Assembly: GCA_964584935.1 (NCBI GenBank)
Contig: CAZPBN010000019.1
Span: 1-48,563 of the forward strand
Direction of reading: 5' to 3'
DNA length: 48,563 nt
DNA from: CAZPBN01 sp964584935
Lineage (GTDB): Bacteria; Acidobacteriota; Aminicenantia; Aminicenantales; Aminicenantaceae
Shown piece after piece: positions 26,686 through 33,555 of this stretch. The first letter of the stretch is position 1. Every line of letters begins with the position of its first letter. Below the pieces are notes generated by a model. It did not search any database and was not told the DNA's origin. It was given only the letters and a program-made list of their open reading frames with translations. A program made the translations under genes and the position numbers.

Positions 26686-26714
26686 TTGACATATTAATTT
26701 ATCTTAATTATATT
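26686..26714 (+). promoter_or_regulatory. Sigma-70 type promoter of the ferredoxin/NuoF-GltD operon
   Basis: Perfect TTGACA (26686-26691), 17-bp spacer, TATATT (26709-26714). The leader is about 100 nt. The spacer contains the right copy of the putative XRE operator (26691-26702). Confidence 0.6.
26691..26702. promoter_or_regulatory. Possible XRE operator half (right copy)
   Basis: ATATTAATTTAT, the exact inverted copy of 26574-26585, lying between the -35 and -10 elements of the redox operon promoter. A protein bound here would block transcription. Confidence 0.35.
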
Positions 26715-26824
26715 ATCTGCAGTTATAATTTTTATGATGAGGAATAATTGAGTGAATTGAGTGCGGGCTGAATAAATACTTTTTAAAATGAATCCACACA
26801 AATTTAAATTAAATAGGAGGGATA

Positions 26825-27211
26825 ATGACTAAACTCACCATTGAGGAACTAAAAAATATCCGAGAAAAGGAGAAAGATAAAACCCTTGTAAGCAAAGACG
26901 GGCCTTTTAATGTCAAAGTGACCGTTCATATGGGAACATGCGGAATCGCAGCAGGAGCAAGAGATATCATGAAAGCCTTTATGGATGAAATTGAAAAAAA
27001 TAATGCCGAAAATATATTCGTCACCACTTCCGGATGTGCTGGTTTGTGCAGTCACGAACCCATGGCTACGGTGGAATTCGCTGAGCATATTCCTATCAAA
27101 TATATCGATTTAACCCCTGAAAAAGTAAAAAAAATCTTTAATGACCATATCATGAATCAAAAACCAGTACAGGACTATGCCCTAGGTGCTGGAAGTGAAC
27201 GGTCTATTTAA
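26825..27211 (+). CDS. Thioredoxin-like [2Fe-2S] ferredoxin (HndB-like)
   Basis: 128 residues; ATG behind TAGGAGGGATA. After a helical leader (1-27) comes a thioredoxin-like ferredoxin fold: VTVHMGTCGIAAGARDIM and FVTTSGCAGLCSHEPMATVEF. This is the pattern of HndB, the small iron-sulfur subunit of NADP-reducing hydrogenases, and of related subunits next to NuoF-like proteins. Only three cysteines are present (Cys39, Cys71, Cys75); the second Cys of the classical C-x4-C is Gly here, as in HndB-type proteins I recall. It would pass electrons to or from the NuoF-GltD fusion encoded 13 bp downstream. It is the first gene of the operon, behind a strong promoter. Confidence 0.88.
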   Translation: MTKLTIEELKNIREKEKDKTLVSKDGPFNVKVTVHMGTCGIAAGARDIMKAFMDEIEKNNAENIFVTTSGCAGLCSHEPMATVEFAEHIPIKYIDLTPEKVKKIFNDHIMNQKPVQDYALGAGSERSI

Positions 27212-27224
27212 GAAGGAGAATAAA

Positions 27225-30200
27225 ATGGCAAAAAAACATTATAGAATGAATCTGGTTGTTTGCGGTGGTTCGGCTTGTGTTTCTAATAATTCATTTGAGA
27301 TTAAAAAAACCCTTGAGAAAGAGCTCAAGAAACATGGCTTGGAAAAAGAAATCGAAGTCACAACTTCCGGATGCAATGGATTTTGCGATACTGGTCCGGT
27401 TCTTCTCGTAAAACCGGATAACATTTATTACAACCATCTAAAAATAAAAGATATCCCTTATCTGGTTGAGGAACACTTTTTAAAAGGCCGCCCCGTTAAA
27501 AAAATGATGTTCATCCCTCCTTCCGAAGAAACCCTAATGCCAAAATTGAGTGAATTGGATTTCTTTAAGAAACAAATTTTACTTGTTCTGCGAAATAGAG
27601 GTCTCATCGACGCTGAAAAAATTACTGACTATATCGCTAAAGATGGCTACATGGCTCTCACCAAGGCGCTTACCGAAATGACTCCTGACGAAATAATCAA
27701 AGAAATAAAAAATTCAGGTCTGAGAGGAAGAGGGGGAGCTGGATTTCCAGCCGGGATAAAATGGGAATTAGTAAAGAATGCGAAAGGAGATAAAAAATAT
27801 ATCATTTGTAATGGAGATGAGGGAGACCCTGGAGCGTATATGGACAGAAGCATTATTGAATCAGACCCTCATTCCGTTCTTGAGGGAATGCTCATAGGGG
27901 CCAGAGCTGTCGGTTCCGACGAAGGAATAATTTATATCCGCAATGAATACCCTATCGCTTTAAAAAGAATGAACACAGCTATAGCCCAAGCCAGAGAATA
28001 TGGGCTTTTAGGAAAAGATATACTGGGGACCGGCTTTGATTTTGATGTTCGGATCGTCCGGGGAGCGGGTGCTTTTGTGTGCGGAGAAGAAACTTCTCTC
28101 ATTGCATCCATTGAGGGGCGGCTCAGTGAACCCAGACCAAAACCTCCATTTCCCGCTCAAAGCGGGCTATGGGGGAAACCCACTAATATTAACAATGTTG
28201 AAACCTGGGCCAATGTTCCCATAATAATAAACAGAGGTGCGGATTGGTTTTCCTCTATTGGAACCGAATCCAGCAAAGGAACGAAAGTCTTCTCTGTTGT
28301 TGGCAAAGTTAAAAATACAGGGCTTGTTGAAGTTCCAATGGGCACCACTTTGGGAGAAATTATATTTGACATCTGCGGCGGAATCGCCAATGACAAAAAA
28401 TTTAAAGCCGTTCAAATTGGGGGTCCTTCTGGAGGATGTATCCCTGCGGAGCTTCTCAACTTGCCCATAGACTATGAAAGTCTGACCGACGCCGGAGCTA
28501 TGATGGGCTCAGGGGGAATGGTTGTCACAGATGAGAGCACATGCATGGTCGATCTGGCTCACTTTTTTTTGACTTTCATAAAGGACGAATCATGCGGAAA
28601 ATGCACTCCATGCAGGGAAGGTATTCCAAAAATGCTTGAATATTTAAAAAGCATTAAAGAAGGAACAGCAGATATGAAGGTTCTGGATGAATTGGAAGAT
28701 CTGGCATGGGCCATAAAGGATTCGGCTCTATGCGGCTTAGGAAAAACAGCACCCAATCCATTTCTCACAACTTACCGCTATTTCAAAGACGAATACCTTG
28801 CCCATATTAAATATAAAAAATGTCCTGCTGGAGTATGCAATCAACTTGTATCAGCTCCCTGCCACCATACCTGCCCCATAGGGACAGAAGCCAGCTCCTA
28901 TATTGCTCTTATTGCCCAAAGTAATTTTGAAAAAGCTCTGAATGTTAACTACTGGGTCAATCCAATACCCAGCGTTTGTTCCAGAGTGTGCCATCATCCC
29001 TGCGAAGCAAAGTGTAAAGCTGGCTTGTTTGATAAACCCATCGCAATTAGGTCTTTGAAACGATTCTTAGCTGACTATTCCAACAACAATGGCAAAAAAC
29101 ATAAGTTCAAGCCGGTAAAAAAACAATATGAAAAAGTTGCAGTCATTGGCTCAGGACCATCAGGACTGATGGCTGCATGGGAACTCGGCAAGAAAGGATA
29201 TGATGTCACTATTTTTGAATCAGAATCAGTTCCTGGAGGGATGCTCTCATGGGGCATTCCAGAATACAGACTTCCCAAATCGATTCTTTCTTCCGAAATT
29301 GAGGCCATCTTTGATTCAGGTATAAATCTCCAAACCAACACAAAAGTCGGGAAGGACCTCTCTTTAGATGATATTTTCAAACAGGGATATCAATCTATAT
29401 ATATATCCACTGGAGCCCCCTTAAATATCAAGCTTGGAATTCCGGGAGAAGATGTTGAAGGGGTTATTGATCCCATAAAATTTTTAAAAGAATACAATCT
29501 TAAAGGAAAGTCAAAAATCGGGAAAAAAGTTGCGGTTATCGGCGGAGGAAATACAGCATTGGATGCAGCAAGAACCGCTCAACGTCTAGGTGCTGAAGTG
29601 ACGATTCTTTATAGAAGAAAAAGAAATGAAATGCCCGCCAATGAAGAAGAAATCGACGAGACTTTGGAAGAAGGGATTGAAATCAAGTTCTTGACAACAC
29701 CTGTCAAAGCCCATTCTAATAATGGAAAACTCAACAAGATCACATGTCAAAAAATGAGCCTCAGCAAATTTGATAAATCCGGGAGGAGAAAACCTGAACC
29801 TATGGAAGGAAGTGAATTTGATATAGAAATCGACACACTCATCCCTGCAATAGGACAAAAACCAGATCTTTCCATTCTTGGAGGAAATTCTGGATTGAAA
29901 TTATCAAAATGGAACACTTTGGAAATAGACTCTGAAACTATGGCAACGAATAAACCAGGGATATTTGCAGGAGGAGATGTGGTTACTGGCCCGGCAACTG
30001 TCCTTGAAGCAATGAGAGCAGGACAAATCGCCGCAGAGTCCATCCATAGATATTTAAGGGGAGAAAGCTTAACCCGCGATTATAAACCAACCGCATCCAG
30101 GCTTGAAGTTCCGGCTTTTGAGGTTAGTACGGAAGAAGAAGATCTCGATAGAATCCGTCCTGAAATACCAAAACTGTCACCCGAGGAAAGATTAAACAAC

Positions 30201-30302
30201 TTCAAAGAAGTCGAACACAGCCTCACCAAGGAAATAGCCATTAAAGAAGCCAAAAGATGCCTAAGATGTGACTTGGAAAGCCTTAGAATAAAAGGAGAAT
30301 AA
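27225..30302 (+). CDS. NuoF/HydB-like FMN subunit fused to a GltD/NfnB-like flavoprotein
   Basis: 1025 residues from the ATG at 27225, chosen for AAGGAG 7 nt upstream and a start at MAKKHYR; a longer frame opens at 27186. Domains: thioredoxin-like [2Fe-2S] ferredoxin (Cys13, Cys18, Cys50, Cys54); NuoF FMN/NADH domain (GLRGRGGAGFPAG at 166-178, CNGDEGDPGAYMDRS at 195-209); SLBB; [4Fe-4S] site CGKCTPC (457-463) plus Cys503; CPAGVC (533-538). Where HydB normally ends, a GltD-type module follows: Fe-S cysteines 546/550 and 585/589/593/597, FAD-binding GSGPSG (642-647), and NAD(P)H-binding GGGNTALDAA (773-782) with YRRKRNEMPA (about 796-805). The C-terminus is RCLRCD. This joins in one chain the two parts of Sporomusa-type Nfn (Stn) and HydABC-like electron-bifurcating enzymes. 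Inferred role: ferredoxin/NADH/NADP(H) transhydrogenase. Confidence 0.92.
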   Translation: MAKKHYRMNLVVCGGSACVSNNSFEIKKTLEKELKKHGLEKEIEVTTSGCNGFCDTGPVLLVKPDNIYYNHLKIKDIPYLVEEHFLKGRPVKKMMFIPPSEETLMPKLSELDFFKKQILLVLRNRGLIDAEKITDYIAKDGYMALTKALTEMTPDEIIKEIKNSGLRGRGGAGFPAGIKWELVKNAKGDKKYIICNGDEGDPGAYMDRSIIESDPHSVLEGMLIGARAVGSDEGIIYIRNEYPIALKRMNTAIAQAREYGLLGKDILGTGFDFDVRIVRGAGAFVCGEETSLIASIEGRLSEPRPKPPFPAQSGLWGKPTNINNVETWANVPIIINRGADWFSSIGTESSKGTKVFSVVGKVKNTGLVEVPMGTTLGEIIFDICGGIANDKKFKAVQIGGPSGGCIPAELLNLPIDYESLTDAGAMMGSGGMVVTDESTCMVDLAHFFLTFIKDESCGKCTPCREGIPKMLEYLKSIKEGTADMKVLDELEDLAWAIKDSALCGLGKTAPNPFLTTYRYFKDEYLAHIKYKKCPAGVCNQLVSAPCHHTCPIGTEASSYIALIAQSNFEKALNVNYWVNPIPSVCSRVCHHPCEAKCKAGLFDKPIAIRSLKRFLADYSNNNGKKHKFKPVKKQYEKVAVIGSGPSGLMAAWELGKKGYDVTIFESESVPGGMLSWGIPEYRLPKSILSSEIEAIFDSGINLQTNTKVGKDLSLDDIFKQGYQSIYISTGAPLNIKLGIPGEDVEGVIDPIKFLKEYNLKGKSKIGKKVAVIGGGNTALDAARTAQRLGAEVTILYRRKRNEMPANEEEIDETLEEGIEIKFLTTPVKAHSNNGKLNKITCQKMSLSKFDKSGRRKPEPMEGSEFDIEIDTLIPAIGQKPDLSILGGNSGLKLSKWNTLEIDSETMATNKPGIFAGGDVVTGPATVLEAMRAGQIAAESIHRYLRGESLTRDYKPTASRLEVPAFEVSTEEEDLDRIRPEIPKLSPEERLNNFKEVEHSLTKEIAIKEAKRCLRCDLESLRIKGE

Positions 30303-30306
30303 AAAA

Positions 30307-30552
30307 ATGCCAGGAAATAAAGTATATATTGGAAATTTATACTGTCTTGCCGATAAAGGACACCTCAGAGAATTGTTTTCCAAATTTGGTACAATTGTCA
30401 GTATCGACATGATACAGGGAACAGGATTCGGCTATGTCGAAATGTCAAACATAGCAGAAGCAGCAACAGCTATAAAAGGACTTAACGGAACAGAGTTTCT
30501 TGAACGAGTCATAAAAGTAAAATATGCGGATCATCCTATTTATTTGCAATAG
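30307..30552 (+). CDS. RRM-domain RNA-binding protein
   Basis: 81 residues, a single RNA recognition motif almost without extensions. RNP2 is VYIGNL (residues 5-10) and RNP1 is GFGYVEM, with the usual helix 1 (ADKGHLRELFSKFG) and helix 2 (EAATAIKGLNG). Small stand-alone RRM proteins occur in cyanobacteria and many other bacteria and bind RNA, often in cold or stress response. It starts 4 bp after the stop of the NuoF-GltD fusion gene, so it is the last gene of the redox operon. An RNA-binding protein as fixed partner of a redox enzyme is unusual; post-transcriptional control of the operon is one possibility. Ribosome binding site AAAGGAG overlaps the end of the previous gene. Confidence 0.93.
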   Translation: MPGNKVYIGNLYCLADKGHLRELFSKFGTIVSIDMIQGTGFGYVEMSNIAEAATAIKGLNGTEFLERVIKVKYADHPIYLQ

Positions 30553-30571
30553 TTATTAATCCGAATTAAAT

Positions 30572-30730
30572 TTAATGAAGATGGGGATGAAAGTTTAACC
30601 GGCTTCCGAATGACTGGATTACCGCAATGATACCAGGAGTGATATCTTTGCGTGTGGTCGCCTTAAAATGTTTCACTAGAGCGTTTTTGCCCCATCGACA
30701 CAGTGCTGAGAGAAGTGAACGATCAATGTC
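30572..30730 (-). pseudogene. IS91-family transposase remnant
   Basis: On the minus strand one frame reads IDRSLLSALCRWGKNALVKHF, then PGIIAVIQSFGSRLNFHPHLH and a stop at 30572-30574. The segment 'PG.I.V.Q.FG..L.FHPH.H' is the conserved core of IS91-type (Y2 rolling-circle) transposases. Only about 50 residues remain; the catalytic tyrosines and both ends are gone. It abuts and slightly overlaps the 3' end of the PL11-like gene on the same strand. Confidence 0.65.
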
Positions 30731-33110
30731 CGGCCCGTGTTTTTTTCTCGCCATACTGAAGATCCTCCCATGGAGAAGGGCCCCTAGACGACAGGACATC
30801 AGTATTGGTGTAGACATACATCGGCTGCTGTCCGCCCCCAACTCTTGGAAGCACAACAAATTCCTCACGATAATCGCCCACCACGTCATAGACAAAGGTA
30901 TAACTAGAAGCATACTGAAACCCGGACCAGACGGTAGTAAAAGAGTTCGTGGATCCGTGATATCTCCGAAGCATAGATTTATTGAACACCTCTTTAACAC
31001 CATCACCGTCCCAATCGATAGGTTGAGTTATGTGAAGCCATTCATCCACCTCCGTCCCCTGGCTGGTATAGAGCGTAGGGTGATGCATACCCTCGCTCCC
31101 TTTAAAGTGACACCATACCTCCATGCCTTCAAAACCCGGATCGTCCGTTATATCGGCAATCCAACCATGATGGGCATGCTGTTTTCTGGAACCTTCCCAT
31201 AATATGTTTCCGTTCTTATCTACGACATAGGCACCTTGCCCTCTGGAATCTCCAAATTTGGCCCCGAACTCTACATAAAAATATGCTTCTTGCCCGGGAT
31301 TGGATGGGATGATATCTCCGATATGGACTCCATCAACGTGATTCATGTTAAGCCCACCCCAACCACAAGGATCTGGCCATAAATAGCTACCATCATCATC
31401 AAAAACATAAGTACCATGAAATACCTCATCTTTACCATCTTCATCTATGTCGGCTATCTCCAACTGATGGCAAGCTGAAAGATAATCGCTCCAGTCATTA
31501 TCCTTCGGTACATGCCAGTGCCAATATTCCGTCAGGTTTCGGTCAAAGGTTTGAAGATCCAAGGCGTTCCGGCCAACATAATGACCGGATTTGTAGACAA
31601 TGAAAGGGCCATAGCTTTTACCTTTCAAGTAAGCAATCGATATGGCCTTTTGATGTATATTTCTCTTTGAGCTTTGGCGATTGTTGACGACTTTAACAGG
31701 GGGCACGTTATCATTTCCGGTATTGGGGTCTATGATATGCAAATAATATTCTCCGTCAGTTTCAGAACCGTGTCGCAATACACCAACTAGATCGTCTCTT
31801 CCATCACCGTCCATATCCCATAGGGTCCAAGGAAATAATGGAAGTTTACCATCGCATTCGCCAGTATCGAGGGTGAAAAGAGCTGTTGTCGCACCATTGA
31901 GATAAATTTTGACTAAGACATTATCTTCGCCTTGCACACCATCACCTCCCCGGCAAATTACCAGATAGTCGCTCAAGCCATCGCCATTCACGTCACCGAT
32001 TTTCCCATATGCTCCCTCTTTGCTTGGTACCACATTTCCGATATAATGATAGAGGTGCGTTCCGGCACCCGCGGTTATGGTTTCCACATTCGAGTCTTCG
32101 CTCTCAAATCCATTATCATCAACCGCACGGACATAATAGGAGTAGCTCTGACCATCCGTTACATTGGTATCGAGATAATTGGTGGAGTCCGTGATATCGC
32201 TTGCGATCCTGAAATAACCGCTCTCACCGGGGGCTTTCCGGTAGACATTGTAACCGATAGTTGGATGCTCAGCGTCTAGTCGCCAGCCCAAGTATATCTT
32301 GTTGTGAGCCTGTCGAATAGCAAAGAAATGTGTAGGGGGATCTGGAGGAACATTGGCAATATAGGTCACTTGAAGGTAGGGTTCATAGTCCTCGTTCTCT
32401 GAAGTACACACCGAAACCCAATCACGTTTATCATCGTTGGGCGGGTTGCCTGCTATCTCCTCGGAATTACGAACGCATAACTTCGTTGTGCCTGTTTTAT
32501 CAATCCAACTGATACCAGTTGATGTCAATGGGATGTCATTATAGCCGGATGTGGAAAAGTCACCAGTGCTGATCGAGCCACCATCGCCGCTGTAGTGGCT
32601 CTTGTCGTAATCGCCATTTTCAAGCGGGTCATGAGGATATGTTGGTTGACCATTCTGGACATGTATATCAAAAGCACCTGAACCTGTTTTCTTCATCATC
32701 CCGTGTAGAGATAGCGTCGCAGAGATTATGACAGCATCATCAGGAATATATGCGGTGTCGAAGTAGAAAAAGCTTCGATAGATGTAATATTCGGTGACAG
32801 CGGGATCGGTATCTTCCGCTTGACCAACGATGGCTGTTTGGCCCCCGGTGTTAATGAGTGCCGCAGAGCTTGCCGTCCATGCTGTATTATAATTAGCATC
32901 GGGACCTTCTTTGAGTTGACCGTCCGAAGAAGATGAATAAATTGTGTCGGTCACACGTGTCATTCTTGGACCACTCGCTATAGGCGGAGCCATATTCACG
33001 CCAGATTCTTTTGATATAGTTATGGGAAAGTGGGCAAATGTAAGAAATAGAATGGTTGCAATAATGGTGAGACATACAGTTTTTTCCGGATGAGTCTTTT
33101 CCATTGTCAT
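30723..33110 (-). CDS. Secreted rhamnogalacturonan-lyase-like (PL11-like) protein with DNRLRE-like and Fn3 domains
   Basis: 795 residues from ATG at 33110; the frame is open to 33272, but that part runs through a GC-rich palindrome and gives no plausible protein. A signal peptide (about 1-33) is followed by a DNRLRE-like beta-sandwich (about 50-270: RSFFYFDTAYIPDDAVIISA, EPYLQVTYI), a fibronectin type III domain (about 275-365: IGYNVYRK, YSYYVRAVDDNG), and a large propeller with Ca-binding-type loops DVNGDGLSD, DMDGDGRDD, DIDEDGKDE and DWDGDGVKE. GECDGKLPLFPWTLWDMDG, KAISIAYLKGK, HQLEIADIDEDG and VHIGDIIPSNPGQE match the layout of family PL11 lyases, which cleave the pectin backbone. The end, EDLQY followed by GEKKTRAGH, is shorter than in PL11 and lies at an IS91 remnant. 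GC content is visibly higher than its neighbours. Confidence 0.75.
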   Translation of the reverse strand: MTMEKTHPEKTVCLTIIATILFLTFAHFPITISKESGVNMAPPIASGPRMTRVTDTIYSSSSDGQLKEGPDANYNTAWTASSAALINTGGQTAIVGQAEDTDPAVTEYYIYRSFFYFDTAYIPDDAVIISATLSLHGMMKKTGSGAFDIHVQNGQPTYPHDPLENGDYDKSHYSGDGGSISTGDFSTSGYNDIPLTSTGISWIDKTGTTKLCVRNSEEIAGNPPNDDKRDWVSVCTSENEDYEPYLQVTYIANVPPDPPTHFFAIRQAHNKIYLGWRLDAEHPTIGYNVYRKAPGESGYFRIASDITDSTNYLDTNVTDGQSYSYYVRAVDDNGFESEDSNVETITAGAGTHLYHYIGNVVPSKEGAYGKIGDVNGDGLSDYLVICRGGDGVQGEDNVLVKIYLNGATTALFTLDTGECDGKLPLFPWTLWDMDGDGRDDLVGVLRHGSETDGEYYLHIIDPNTGNDNVPPVKVVNNRQSSKRNIHQKAISIAYLKGKSYGPFIVYKSGHYVGRNALDLQTFDRNLTEYWHWHVPKDNDWSDYLSACHQLEIADIDEDGKDEVFHGTYVFDDDGSYLWPDPCGWGGLNMNHVDGVHIGDIIPSNPGQEAYFYVEFGAKFGDSRGQGAYVVDKNGNILWEGSRKQHAHHGWIADITDDPGFEGMEVWCHFKGSEGMHHPTLYTSQGTEVDEWLHITQPIDWDGDGVKEVFNKSMLRRYHGSTNSFTTVWSGFQYASSYTFVYDVVGDYREEFVVLPRVGGGQQPMYVYTNTDVLSSRGPSPWEDLQYGEKKTRAGH

Positions 33111-33555
33111 CTTCAATAAAGGAGACAATTCGCCTGTCTGCGTGCGTTCACGCACAGGCAGGCCTTTGACCATAAATCCCAGCCACAACATGGTTTTATT
33201 GTTCAAAAAACACACCAGAATGACAGGAATACTCAAAGATGGGTATTCCCCCAAGAAAATGAATGATTTCACCTATCGCGTAAAATAAGATAGAGTAAAC
33301 TGATGTTTACTTTAGAAGACATTTCAGAAATAAACTTTGGATTTAAAACCAGAAGGAGCTTTGTCATCTGGGGAGATCAGATGTTGAGAAAAGGATTCCT
33401 TCGTTTTTTGGAGAATATACTTCTTAAATCTCCCCTCGGGGTTTGGGCTCCTTTTGCCAGCAATGTGTATCATGATTTTTTCTGGTATTTCACTGTGGGT
33501 CGGAAAAGGATCAATGAATTTAAGAACCCCCCTGGGGAGAGCTCTGGGAGCAGTA
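33111..33555. other. Intergenic region with GC-rich palindrome
   Basis: 445 bp between the PL11-like gene and the GT-C gene. It contains the palindrome at 33132-33163 and, near 33435-33545, GC-rich self-complementary patches (CCCCTCGGGG, CCCCCCTGGGG). No ORF here resembles a known protein. Confidence 0.4.
33132..33163. repeat. GC-rich palindromic repeat (REP-like)
   Basis: A 32-nt imperfect palindrome: stem GCCTGTCT/AGGCAGGC, a two-base GC bulge, stem GTGCG/CGCAC and a TTCA loop. It is strikingly GC-rich in an AT-rich genome. I recall near-identical palindromes scattered in many environmental bacterial genomes. It lies about 22 bp upstream of the PL11-like start codon. Only one copy is in this window. 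Confidence 0.6.

Noticed and set aside
30627..31202. A 191-codon open frame on the plus strand
   Set aside because: It is antisense to the PL11-like gene and the IS91 remnant; no protein-like motifs.
33111..33272. N-terminal extension of the PL11-like protein
   Set aside because: It translates a GC-rich palindrome and would place the signal peptide in the middle of the protein; the start at 33110 gives a normal signal peptide.
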